Below are positions 42,877-51,843 of a stretch of 64,000 nucleotides of DNA, piece by piece. The DNA is from Lujinxingia litoralis. Its GTDB lineage: Bacteria > Myxococcota_A > Bradymonadia > Bradymonadales > Bradymonadaceae. A program made the position numbers and the translations under genes. The stretch's first letter is position 1, and each line of letters starts with the position of its first letter. The stretch is taken from the NCBI RefSeq assembly GCF_003260125.1, contig NZ_QHKO01000007.1, positions 127,233-191,232 of the forward strand, given 5' to 3'. The notes under the pieces were generated by a model. It was given only the letters and a program-made list of their open reading frames with translations. It was not told where the DNA came from and searched no databases.

Positions 42877-44922
42877 ATGCTCCCCCGGAGATCGCTCGCG
42901 CTGCTCGCTTTTGCCTTCTACGCACTCTCTGCCTGCGACGACGTCGCTCAGGCCCCAGATGACGTCGATGCGCAACGACCCGACGGGCCTGATGTCGCCT
43001 TTGCCTGCACCCCTGGTGAGATTCTGGGGTGTCCGGGACCCGAGAGCCCCTCACGTGAGGTCTGCGCCGAAGACGGCGCGAGCACTCGGCTTGTGGAGTG
43101 TCCGGCGAGTTCGCTTTGTCGCGAGGGCGCGTGTGTGGAGGTGAACTGTCGGCCCAATACCCGTCGATGCGTCTCGGAGAGCCAGCCTCAGGTCTGCCGA
43201 CCCGAAGGCGATGATTACGCCTTTGAGAACGCCGAAGCCTGTGCCCCGGGCACCCGCTGCCAGCGGGGGGTGTGCCTGAACCGCTGCCAACTCGCCGAGC
43301 AGACCAGCTCGTATATCGGTTGCGAGTACTGGGCGGTGGAGCTTGAAAACTCCGAACTCTACCAGAGTGAGACAGGCGCGATCCTCGACGATGAGGACGA
43401 GCGTGCTCCATTTGCGGTGGTCCTGGCCAATACCGACCCCCTTATCAGCGCGCGGATCAGCGTGTGGGCGGCTCCCGAGGAGCATGCTCAGTTTGTGACC
43501 TCTCGCGAGGTCATCCCCGGGCGAGAGTTTCCTGGTGAGGAGCGCGTCACCGTCTATTCAGAAGTTGTCGATGCGGATGGCGGGCGGGTGGGGCAGCCGC
43601 TGAGCGGGCCCATCGATCAGGTGGAACTTCCTCCCAACAGCACCATGACCCTGCTCCTGCCCAACCGCACCATCCCGCGGCGCGCCACCTCCATTCGGCC
43701 CTTCGCCTATCGGGTGGTCTCGTCGGAGCCGGTGGTTGCCTATCAGTTCAATCCTTTCTGCTGTAATTACAACTACACCAATGACGCCAGCCTGCTCCTT
43801 CCCCGGGGCGCACTCACCGAAAATTACATGTATCTGGGGCAGACCGTGTGGGCCAATGCCTCCACGGAGAGCTTGTCTGTGCCCCGGCCCGCCACGCTCA
43901 GCGTCATCGCGCTCGACGAGGAGACTGACGTTACGGTGCAGCTGCGCGCGCCGGCCGATGCCGACAAAACCTACGACGACCTGATCTTCGCCATCACCGA
44001 GCCCGAACGCGTCTCCGGGCCCGATGAGAGCGGTCGCATTACTTTTACCTTGCAGCCCTTTGAGGTCTTCAACCTGGGGGGGCGCGGGGTTGGGCCCGTC
44101 GAAGATTTGAGCGGGGCGCGGGTGGAGGCCTCCAAGCCGGTCTCGGTGTTTAGCGGGCACAGCTGCGCCAATGTGCCCTACACCTGGTCGGCCTGCGATC
44201 ACCTGGAGAGTCAGCTCTTTCCGCTGGAGACCTGGGGGACCATCTTTATTGCCTCGCCACTTAAACTTCGAAATCCCGATCCTCCGGCGGGCTCTCGCGA
44301 GGCCACCTACTGGAAGTTCGTGGCCAGCGAAAATGACACCCTGATTCAGACCGGTATGGATCTGCGACCGCCTGCCGTCTTGCAGCCCTCCGGCGAGTCG
44401 GTGCCGGGCTGCGCGAGCTTCTCCAGCGCTCCGGCCACCGGCAGCTTCGTGCTCAATGCCGGCGAGAGCTGTGAATTTGGTACCCGGCACATGTTCCGCG
44501 TGTTGGCCAGCCGTCCGATCGCGGTGGGGGCCTTTTTGAGTGGGCAGAACACCGTGTATGAGCAGGTCAACTGGGAGGATCGCGCCGGGGATCCGAGCTT
44601 CTTCCTCTTGCCCCCCGAGGAGCAGTATCGCACCGACTACTCCTTTCTGGCGCCACCGACCTATTTTCAGAGCTACGCGATGGTCACCATGGCCCCCGGC
44701 TTCACCCTTACGCTTAACGGCGAAGAGATCGACCCGATGGCATTCGACGCCGAGATCATGGACGACAACAGTCGCATGCGCGCGCATATCCCGCTGGAGC
44801 CCGGTCCTCAGACCATTGAGAGCCTGGTGCCGCTGGGGCTGGTGGTCTACGGCTACGACAACTACGTCTCCTATGCCTACACCGGCGGACTGAACCTGAC
44901 CAAACTCAACGTGCTCGACTGA
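42877..44922 (+). CDS. IgGFc-binding-type lipoprotein
   Basis: 681 residues with a lipoprotein signal ending at YALSACDD. Two Cys-rich modules follow (about 40-150). The IgGFc-binding N-terminal-type domain then fills most of the rest (about 150-680), with signatures such as YWAVELEN, VVAYQFNP, NDASLLLPRGAL, VSVFSGHSCANVP and DHLESQLFPLETWGT. In animals this domain occurs in mucin-binding proteins; bacterial versions are secreted and their ligands are mostly unknown. Likely surface-exposed and involved in adhesion. No convincing ribosome site is visible before the ATG (TGTAGGACCCGGT). Confidence 0.8.
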   Translation: MLPRRSLALLAFAFYALSACDDVAQAPDDVDAQRPDGPDVAFACTPGEILGCPGPESPSREVCAEDGASTRLVECPASSLCREGACVEVNCRPNTRRCVSESQPQVCRPEGDDYAFENAEACAPGTRCQRGVCLNRCQLAEQTSSYIGCEYWAVELENSELYQSETGAILDDEDERAPFAVVLANTDPLISARISVWAAPEEHAQFVTSREVIPGREFPGEERVTVYSEVVDADGGRVGQPLSGPIDQVELPPNSTMTLLLPNRTIPRRATSIRPFAYRVVSSEPVVAYQFNPFCCNYNYTNDASLLLPRGALTENYMYLGQTVWANASTESLSVPRPATLSVIALDEETDVTVQLRAPADADKTYDDLIFAITEPERVSGPDESGRITFTLQPFEVFNLGGRGVGPVEDLSGARVEASKPVSVFSGHSCANVPYTWSACDHLESQLFPLETWGTIFIASPLKLRNPDPPAGSREATYWKFVASENDTLIQTGMDLRPPAVLQPSGESVPGCASFSSAPATGSFVLNAGESCEFGTRHMFRVLASRPIAVGAFLSGQNTVYEQVNWEDRAGDPSFFLLPPEEQYRTDYSFLAPPTYFQSYAMVTMAPGFTLTLNGEEIDPMAFDAEIMDDNSRMRAHIPLEPGPQTIESLVPLGLVVYGYDNYVSYAYTGGLNLTKLNVLD

Positions 44923-45066
44923 GTGCACCGGTCGTCGGGGGGGGCTCCATCGTAACTCTTCGTGACGACTTCGTCGGGGATGCATCATCGGGTTTGACCC
45001 CGGGCGCGCTTCGCGATAGACGGCGCTCGCCAGAACCCCTCCGGTTATTTTCAGGACCCAGCCTCT

Positions 45067-48000
45067 ATGTACTCCGACGATCCGCAACATTCGACCTCTC
45101 CTCAGATCGTCGATGGGCGCTATCGCCTCGATGTGCTGCTCAGTGAGGGGGGCGTGGGTACGATCTGGCGGGCGCAGGACCTGGTCGCCCGGCGCCCGGT
45201 TGCCCTGAAGCTGCTCAAGCCGGAGGTGGCCACGTTGCCCCACCTGCGCCGGCGCTTCTCCCGCGAGGCCCGCGCCGCCAGTCGCCTGATGCATCCCAAT
45301 GTGGCCGCGGTTCACGACCATGGGGTCGATCCCGATGGTCGCATGTTCATCGCCATGGAACTGCTGGAGGGGTTGGTCGTCACCGATCTTATCCGTCAGG
45401 GGCTCTCGTTGGCGCTGATTCTGGAGCTTACGGACCAGCTCCTGGCCGGGCTCGCACACGCGCATGCCCGCGGCGTGATCCACCGTGACTTAAAGCCTTC
45501 CAACCTCATGGTCGTCGGCGCCTCGATCCCGGAGCGGCTGGGAACGCTCAAACTGGTGGATTTTGGCATCGCCACGGTGCTTACCGACGCCGACCCGCGG
45601 GAGACGGCGCATGGCGAGGTGGTGGGGACGCCGCGCTATATGAGCCCGGAGCAGGCCGCCGGCGAACGGGCTCTGACCCCGCGGACCGATCTCTACAATG
45701 TGGGGCTGATTCTCTACGAATTGATGTGCGGACGTCCGCCTTTTGCTCAGGAGCGGGGACTGGCGGTGATGGCGATGCACGTGCATGACCCGATTCCGCC
45801 GATGGTTGCGCGCTCCGGCTTGCCCCTTCCGGTGGCGCTGGAGGCCTTTGTGTCACGTGCGCTGGCGAAGTCCCCGGCGCGGCGCTGGCCCTCGGCCGGG
45901 GAGATGCGCGTGCAGCTTAAGGCCCTGCAGGCCGAGTTGGCCGGTGATCCGCTCATTCACACCTTTCCTCCGGCGCTGGCCGGTGATGTCAGCGCTGAGG
46001 GGCAGCTCCCGGTGACGCTGGAGGAGAGCATCGTGGGTCGACGTCGCTCCGGTGCGCTTCGCGATCCGCTGCCCCCCCCGGTGCCGAGCAGCCCGAGCCC
46101 CGAGTTCCCGACCGCGGAGCAGGCCGATCTCCAGGCGCTTAATGCCGGGGTCGCCGGCATTAAACAACTTCCCTTTGTTGGGCGCCCCCGGGAGCGACAG
46201 CACCTCCAGGAGATCGCCGGTGCCGTGCGAGAGACCCAGCGCGGCCAGATCATTTTGATGGAGGGAGAGGCCGGCGTGGGCAAAACTCGCCTCACGATGT
46301 GGCTCAAGGAGCAGGCCGAAGAACGGGGGATTTTGCACGGACATATCGGCGCCTTCACCCGGGGCGGCACCGAGGGGTTACGCGGGCTTCAGGAAGTGCT
46401 CGACAGCGTCTTTGGCACCCGCGGTCAGCCCCGCGCCGAAGTTCAGACGCGGGTGAGCGCCTGGCTCGCCAGGTGGGGGCATGATGATGGCATCGATGCG
46501 CGCATCCTGGCGGATTTTATGCGGCCGGCCGGACCGCATAGCGCGGTGCGCGAGACGCCGGCCGCGGTCGCGCCGACCACCCTCTTTGCCACCATCCTTC
46601 GCGTGTTGGAGCGGGCGGCCACCCGCCGCCCGCGGCTCATCATTTTGGACGACGTGCACTGGGCGGGGCGAGAGCTGGGAGATTTTCTGGATTTTCTGGC
46701 CGTGGAGCTGCGTCACCGCGCGATCCCGCTGATGGTGATCTGCACGATTCGCTCCGAGGACATGAGTGAGAACCCCGCGTTGGAGCGCCGGTTTCATGCC
46801 CTGAATCGCTATGTCGGGGAGTCGGTTGAGCGAATGAAACTGGGCCGTCTGGCACCGGACAGCGGTTACGAACTTATTCGCCTGATGCTCCCGGTCGATG
46901 AACGCTTAACCCGGGTGATCTTTGAGCGCTCCGGCGGCAACCCCCTGCACCTGGTGCTCTTGCTGCGCTACCTGCGAGACGAAGGGCTGATCCGACGCGA
47001 TGGCGAGCGTTGGGCCACGGCCGATGTGGACGCAGTGCGCGAGGCGGTGCCGCCCAGTCTGGGCGGGCTCTTTGAGGTGCGCCTCCAGCAGATCGAAGCC
47101 CGCTACCACCGTCAGGGCCAGCTCGGGGAACTCTTGCGGCGCGCGGCGATTGCCGGGCCGCGCTTTACCTACGAGGTGCTCCGGTCGATGATCGAGCGCG
47201 AGGGCGACGCCGAGCGCCTGCGTTGGTTTGACGAGGACCTCGATCATCTCCTGAGCGAGGGCGTGCTCATTGAGAGCCACGGGCGTCGCGAGGACTGGTA
47301 CGCGTTTAGTCACGGGCTCTTGCGCGACTATTTTCTTCGCCAGATCGGTGGCGCGTTTCGCGCGCGACGCCTGCACCGCATGGCCGCCCTGGCCCGCGAA
47401 GAGGTGTACGCGGAGCGCGTCGATGCGTATGCCGCCGAGATCGCGGCGCACTGGCATGCCGCCCGCGAACTGGAACGCGCGCTGGGCTGGTACATGCGCG
47501 CCGGGCGCACAGCCTCGGGAGCGGCCATGCTGCGCCAGGCCGCCGGAGCCTACAGCCAGGCGCTGTTGATCATGGACGAGCTGCTGGGGCTTGATACCGC
47601 CTCGGAGCCCCCCGGGTTGGCGCGTCTGGATGCCCGCGCGCGGGAGCTGGGCCTGAGCGGCGCCGATTACGTCGATACGCTGATGCGCCTGGGAGATCTT
47701 TACGAGGGGTTCGGTGAGTTTCCCGACGCCGAGGGATGCTACCGTCGGGTGGTGCGTCTGGTGGGCCCCAGTGATGCGCCGGATGCCCGTGCGCTCACCG
47801 CGCTGGCCGGGAGTTGGCTGGGGCTGGGGCACATCGCCTGGCAGCGTGGAGACTTTGAGGCCGCCCACTGGGCGTTTCGACGGGTGCGCGATGAGGTTGC
47901 CACGCGCGCGGAGCTCGCGCCGATGCGTGACCATGCCTCTCGCGGCCTGGCGCGGGTGGCCTGGCATCGCGGCAGCTACCCCGAGGCCGTGGCGCTGGCC

Positions 48001-48813
48001 CGGGAGGCGTTGCTGGGTGCTCAGGCCCGCGGCGATGACGCCGGCGTGGCCCGATCGTTGTGGATCCTGGGGGAGGTCGCCCGCATTCAGGGCGATGGGG
48101 AGCAGGCCCGTGAACTCTACGGGCGCTCGATGGCCATGAGTCAGCGCGCGGAGCAACCTGTTGAGATCGCCCGCAACCTCTTGAGCCTGGCGCAGCTGGC
48201 GCGCTTTCAAAAGACCTTCGATGAGGCCGAGGAACTCTATCAGCGTGCGTTGCGACGCTACGAGGCCCTGGGAGATCGCCGCGGGGCCGGTCAGTGTTAC
48301 AACGGCCTGGGCGACGTGGCCCGCTTTCGCGACAGCTACGACGCGGCACGTCGCTTCTACGACCGGGCGCTGGCCACCTACCAGAGCATCGGCGCGGAGC
48401 TCGATGTGGCGCTGGTGTACACCAACCTGGGGCTGACCTCGATCGCACTCAACGATTACGCCGCGGCCTGCGACTACCTGCTGGCCGCCCGCGAGCGGGT
48501 GGCCCACGAGGAATACCCCTATTTGCAGGCCGGCGTGGAGTACAACCTGGCGCTGGTGCGCGCGTTGCGGGGCGAAGACGAGGATGGCGAATCGATGGGA
48601 CGCGTGCTCGAGCTTTCGGCGCGCTTCCCGGTTCCGGATCTCGACTACGCGCAGCCCCTGGAGCGTCTGGCTCGGCTTCGCGCCGAGGCCGGCCACGCCG
48701 CGGAGGCCCGCGCCCTGTGGCAGCGCGCCCGCGACATCTACCGGGAGCTGGAGCTGGAGGGCGATCGCGCCCGCGTGGAGGCCCTGATCGACGAACGCGC
48801 CTCCACCTCCTGA
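45067..48813 (+). CDS. Serine/threonine kinase fused to AAA ATPase and TPR domains
   Basis: 1,248 residues. The kinase (about 18-285) has the Gly loop SEGGVGTIW, VALKLLK, HRDLKPSN (from residue 139), DFG and SPEQA motifs, so it should be active. A nucleotide-binding AAA/STAND-like domain follows (about 370-640) with Walker A GEAGVGKT (about 400) and Walker B LIILDDVHWAG. Winged-helix-like and TPR repeats fill about 680-1245 (for example LLSLAQLARFQKTFDEAEELYQRAL and CYNGLGDVARFRDSYDAARRFYDRAL). This is the PknK-like layout common in myxobacteria, integrating signals through the TPR part. No membrane segment. The ribosome site is weak (CAGGA, 12 bases before). Confidence 0.92.
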   Translation: MYSDDPQHSTSPQIVDGRYRLDVLLSEGGVGTIWRAQDLVARRPVALKLLKPEVATLPHLRRRFSREARAASRLMHPNVAAVHDHGVDPDGRMFIAMELLEGLVVTDLIRQGLSLALILELTDQLLAGLAHAHARGVIHRDLKPSNLMVVGASIPERLGTLKLVDFGIATVLTDADPRETAHGEVVGTPRYMSPEQAAGERALTPRTDLYNVGLILYELMCGRPPFAQERGLAVMAMHVHDPIPPMVARSGLPLPVALEAFVSRALAKSPARRWPSAGEMRVQLKALQAELAGDPLIHTFPPALAGDVSAEGQLPVTLEESIVGRRRSGALRDPLPPPVPSSPSPEFPTAEQADLQALNAGVAGIKQLPFVGRPRERQHLQEIAGAVRETQRGQIILMEGEAGVGKTRLTMWLKEQAEERGILHGHIGAFTRGGTEGLRGLQEVLDSVFGTRGQPRAEVQTRVSAWLARWGHDDGIDARILADFMRPAGPHSAVRETPAAVAPTTLFATILRVLERAATRRPRLIILDDVHWAGRELGDFLDFLAVELRHRAIPLMVICTIRSEDMSENPALERRFHALNRYVGESVERMKLGRLAPDSGYELIRLMLPVDERLTRVIFERSGGNPLHLVLLLRYLRDEGLIRRDGERWATADVDAVREAVPPSLGGLFEVRLQQIEARYHRQGQLGELLRRAAIAGPRFTYEVLRSMIEREGDAERLRWFDEDLDHLLSEGVLIESHGRREDWYAFSHGLLRDYFLRQIGGAFRARRLHRMAALAREEVYAERVDAYAAEIAAHWHAARELERALGWYMRAGRTASGAAMLRQAAGAYSQALLIMDELLGLDTASEPPGLARLDARARELGLSGADYVDTLMRLGDLYEGFGEFPDAEGCYRRVVRLVGPSDAPDARALTALAGSWLGLGHIAWQRGDFEAAHWAFRRVRDEVATRAELAPMRDHASRGLARVAWHRGSYPEAVALAREALLGAQARGDDAGVARSLWILGEVARIQGDGEQARELYGRSMAMSQRAEQPVEIARNLLSLAQLARFQKTFDEAEELYQRALRRYEALGDRRGAGQCYNGLGDVARFRDSYDAARRFYDRALATYQSIGAELDVALVYTNLGLTSIALNDYAAACDYLLAARERVAHEEYPYLQAGVEYNLALVRALRGEDEDGESMGRVLELSARFPVPDLDYAQPLERLARLRAEAGHAAEARALWQRARDIYRELELEGDRARVEALIDERASTS

Positions 48814-48867
48814 GGCGAAACCTCGGGAGGCGACAGGCGCGTGTGGTGGATCGATGCTGCGGGGGGC

Positions 48868-49290
48868 TTAGGCCGGGGGAATCTGCCCCAGAATGCGCCG
48901 CACGCCGGTAACCGCGCGGTACATGCCCACGTGTCGGTAGACGCCGGGCTGGCCGACGATCGTCAGAAAGAGGGGCTCGCCATCGACCTCAAAGCTCTTC
49001 ACGTGGATGGCATCGCTTTCAATGCCCGGCACAAACTGGGGCATCCGTGCCAGAATGCGCTCGCGGTGCCCCTTCTCGGTGCTGCGGCAGAGCAGCGGCG
49101 CGTAGGCCGCCAGGATGTCCGACTCGGCCGAATCGCCGGCCTGGGCGATGACCAGCCCGCGGCTGTCGCCCAGGGTGAAGTTGCGCAGGTGCTCGCGCTC
49201 AAAGATGTGTTCGAGTTGCAACGTCAGCGCGGTGATGGTCTGGGTGCTGCGCTTGCGACGACGTTCCAGATTAACAGGCAGTGCGCTCAT
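48868..49290 (-). CDS. Small Roadblock/LC7-like protein
   Basis: About 140 residues from the ATG at 49290 (AAGGAG upstream; the frame extends to 49383 but that part is not protein-like). The order helix, strand, helix with LEHIFEREHLRNFTLGDSRGLVIAQAGDS resembles Roadblock/LC7 domains, which act with small GTPases in gliding or polarity systems, but the match is by eye. It is convergent with the kinase gene, 54 bases away; a 10-bp hairpin (CCTCCTGAGG/CCTCGGGAGG, about 48807-48831) lies between. Confidence 0.5.
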   Translation of the reverse strand: MSALPVNLERRRKRSTQTITALTLQLEHIFEREHLRNFTLGDSRGLVIAQAGDSAESDILAAYAPLLCRSTEKGHRERILARMPQFVPGIESDAIHVKSFEVDGEPLFLTIVGQPGVYRHVGMYRAVTGVRRILGQIPPA

Positions 49291-49683
49291 GATCCGCTCC
49301 TTGGATGGTGGCGCCTCGGGCAACGGGCCCATTCCATGGGGCCGATTCGCCAGGGCGGCGCTTCCTCTTGATGGCGTCCGCACGGGGCAACTCGTATCGT
49401 CAACGCATCCCTGCGCATCGAGTCCGTCGGGGGCGTCGCTCCTCCTTGAGTGACGCTGCCGAACCAGCCCGAAGACCGGTTGGGCGGTGTGCCGCCGTGG
49501 AACGTCCTCAGGCTACGGCAGGAGGCCGGACCGTCAAAAAAATTGATAGCTTACGCACACCTCGATCGCTGGAATGTTCCTTGCACCAACCCGTCTCGCG
49601 TGCAAATGTTGTCGGCTCGGTGTATGACACTGCCCCCAGGCCCGGCGCCGATGAAAGATAACGACTCACCTGAGAGATAGACG
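49291..49683. other. Divergent spacer before the outer-membrane gene
   Basis: Nearly 400 bases without a supported gene. A lone AT-rich stretch (AAAAAAATTGATAGC, about 49535-49549) is the likely promoter region; the -10 is unclear. No repeat cores. Confidence 0.4.
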
Positions 49684-50841
49684 ATGGTCCCGAACTCCAG
49701 AGCGCTCGCCAGCACCACCGCGGCCGCGCTGATCCTTTTCAGCGCCCCGGCGTTCGCCCAGTCCAATACCCCCGACGCATCGGAGAACGCCGAGAGCGCT
49801 CCGGTGGAGGTCGCTGAAGCCGAAGAGAGTGCAGCCAAAGAGCTGGAAGAGGCTGCCCAGGATGAGCTCGATGCGGAGCTCGATGAGCTGCTGGGGAAAG
49901 ACAGTGGCAGGGATGATAAGCCCTGGTCGATCGGTGCTTCTCTCGGGTTTTCGGTGGGGCAGGGCACCTTTGTGCGCGTCGCCAACGACTCGCCCTGGGC
50001 CGATGAGGTCCACGACGGCAGCGGCGCGTACAATCGCGTGAGCATGCGTTTTGGAATCAGCCCCAGCTACAGCGTCGGTGATTTCAACTTCTCGGGTAAC
50101 CTGGGCTTTAGCCAGGGGCTTACGCCCAACAACGGGATGAACGGTCCCTACGAGACTCGCCTCGGCGATCTCGGGTTGAGCGCCGGGTGGAAGGGCTGGT
50201 CCTTTGATGCCATCGGCGTCTCGCTTCGCCCCTCGCTCTCGATCTCACTGCCGACCAGCCGCACCTCTCAGGTGGCGACGATGCTCCTCTCAAGCTCGCT
50301 CGGGCTGAGCGCGTCGAAGACCTTCTTCAAGCGTCTGACCATCGGCGCCTCCCTGAGCGGCTCGCGCACCTTCCACCGCTACACCTCGCCGGTCATTGAG
50401 ATCGACGACATCGGGGAAGAGAACGCGATCTACCGCTACGATGGTAGCGAGGCGGTGGCGCCCGGGCTCTTCGCGGTGGGCGGGATCAACACGCCCTATT
50501 CGCTGGGCACCGGGCTCTCCGCGTCGATGAGTTTCCCCAACAAGCTCAGCGCCAGTGTGAGCTACAACCTGCGCACCTCCTGGGCCTATCGCGTCAATGA
50601 GTCTGATGAGTTCAGCTCTCAGTACGAGTGTCGCGGTCTGGGCTGCGCCGGTCAGGGAGCTTCCGGCTCCATCTCGCTGGGCTACCCGGTCACCGATTGG
50701 CTCTCGGCCAGCCTGAGCGCTTCAACCTTCGGCGGCCCGCGCACCCCGGATCAGAAGTCCTTTGTGTTTCCCTTCTGGAACTTCAACGGGGCGGCCACCA
50801 ACCAGAGTTCCATCGGCCTGGGCCTCTCCGGAAGCTACTGA
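49684..50841 (+). CDS. Outer-membrane beta-barrel protein of unknown function
   Basis: 385 residues with a signal peptide ending APAFAQ. A Glu/Ala-rich helix (about 30-75) precedes a barrel-like part of alternating strands (about 80-385), ending SSIGLGLSGSY with the terminal aromatic residue expected of outer-membrane proteins. GAGAG lies about 8 bases before the ATG. It has two Cys (YECRGLGCAG) in a probable loop. Similar to generic transporter-like barrels; specific substrate unknown. Confidence 0.75.
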   Translation: MVPNSRALASTTAAALILFSAPAFAQSNTPDASENAESAPVEVAEAEESAAKELEEAAQDELDAELDELLGKDSGRDDKPWSIGASLGFSVGQGTFVRVANDSPWADEVHDGSGAYNRVSMRFGISPSYSVGDFNFSGNLGFSQGLTPNNGMNGPYETRLGDLGLSAGWKGWSFDAIGVSLRPSLSISLPTSRTSQVATMLLSSSLGLSASKTFFKRLTIGASLSGSRTFHRYTSPVIEIDDIGEENAIYRYDGSEAVAPGLFAVGGINTPYSLGTGLSASMSFPNKLSASVSYNLRTSWAYRVNESDEFSSQYECRGLGCAGQGASGSISLGYPVTDWLSASLSASTFGGPRTPDQKSFVFPFWNFNGAATNQSSIGLGLSGSY

Positions 50842-50873
50842 GCAGCGATGGGCTAAGCGCCTGACGTAAGACT

Positions 50874-50912
50874 AAAAAAAACCGCCGGCCGATGAGGCCC
50901 GGCGGTTTTTTT
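50874..50912. terminator. Bidirectional terminator between convergent genes
   Basis: A hairpin of CCGCCGG against CCGGCGG, extended by further GC pairs, is flanked by an A-run (50874-50881) and T7. It serves the barrel gene and the convergent DUF547 gene. Confidence 0.92.
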
Positions 50913-50935
50913 GTGTCCAAAACAGGGGGGCGAGT

Positions 50936-51772
50936 TCAGCGGATATTGAGGGACCAGTCGTAGTCCAGAAAGCTGATCGCCGGGTCACCCTCGTGCTCCT
51001 GAATGAAGGCGCGCACCTCATCGGAGGCGTAGACCTCGACGTAGCGGGCCAGGGTTCGGGTGCTCCCCCGAAAGGCCGGGTCGACAAAGTCGCGTCCGTA
51101 CCAATCCATGATTTTGGTCAGCTTCAGCTCCCCGTCGTCAACATGGACGAACTTCGGGTCGCTCAGGGTGGCGCGGGTGCGGGCGTCGAGCTGGGCGTTG
51201 AGGTCTGCGCCGGTGAAGGCCTCGGCGGCCAGGTGAGGGCAGCTGCGGGCGGCGCAGTTCACGGCAAAGTGAATGCGGGGATCCTGGTAGAGGGGACGAA
51301 TCAGCCCGTGTTCGATCTCGTCGAGGCTCAGCGTGTACCCGGCCACCGGATAGCGGGAGCTTGTCCAGGGGTTGTCGATGTCGCGGATCGAGTCGACCGG
51401 AAGATGGTCCAGGATGAGTTTGAGCGTGTAGGCGTTGTAGGCATTGAGCAGGAGCGCGAGTTGCTCGTCCTGGTTCAATGTGGCGGCGTCGGCCGCGGCG
51501 ATGGTGTGGAGGTAGCTGTCGAGCACGGGCTCCTGCTGCTGGAGCCCGTGGTAGTCGACGGTTCCGGTTTCGGGGTTGACGTGCGTCTTGAGGAGCGCAT
51601 CCAGAGGGCGGTGATCAAAGCTCGCCAGGCCGCTTTCTTGTCCGGCGTGCAGCTCGGCGACCAGCGGGCTGTCCAGGAGGGCGGCGCGAGGCGCGCAGCT
51701 GCTCAGCGCAAGGAGCATCAGGGGCGCGACCCGCAGGGGAGCGCTGGCGCGGGACCATCGTGCAGCCATCAT
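50936..51772 (-). CDS. DUF547-domain lipoprotein
   Basis: 278 residues. The lipoprotein signal ends LLALSSCAPR. The DUF547 domain follows, recognised by YHGLQQQEPVLDSYLHTI, LALLLNAYNAYTLKLIL, IHFAVNCAARSCPHL, and the final SFLDYDWSLN. DUF547 resembles a papain/transglutaminase-like fold; the conserved Cys and His of NCAARSCPHL fit an active site, but no activity is established. Two adjacent ATGs are possible starts. Unusually, an uninterrupted run of twelve C (on the gene's strand) lies 17-28 bases before the start; see findings. It is downstream of the VanY-like gene on the same strand. Confidence 0.82.
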   Translation of the reverse strand: MMAARWSRASAPLRVAPLMLLALSSCAPRAALLDSPLVAELHAGQESGLASFDHRPLDALLKTHVNPETGTVDYHGLQQQEPVLDSYLHTIAAADAATLNQDEQLALLLNAYNAYTLKLILDHLPVDSIRDIDNPWTSSRYPVAGYTLSLDEIEHGLIRPLYQDPRIHFAVNCAARSCPHLAAEAFTGADLNAQLDARTRATLSDPKFVHVDDGELKLTKIMDWYGRDFVDPAFRGSTRTLARYVEVYASDEVRAFIQEHEGDPAISFLDYDWSLNIR

Positions 51773-51843
51773 CGAGCCTCGGAAGAAAGGGGGGGGGGGG
51801 CAAAAGAGCTGGCGAGCGTCAGGAGTGATAAGCGCCCCGACGC

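Noticed and set aside
46889..46900. CTCCCGGTC within the kinase gene as another repeat copy
   Set aside because: Only nine bases match, with no flanking GA or linker; expected by chance in GC-rich coding DNA.
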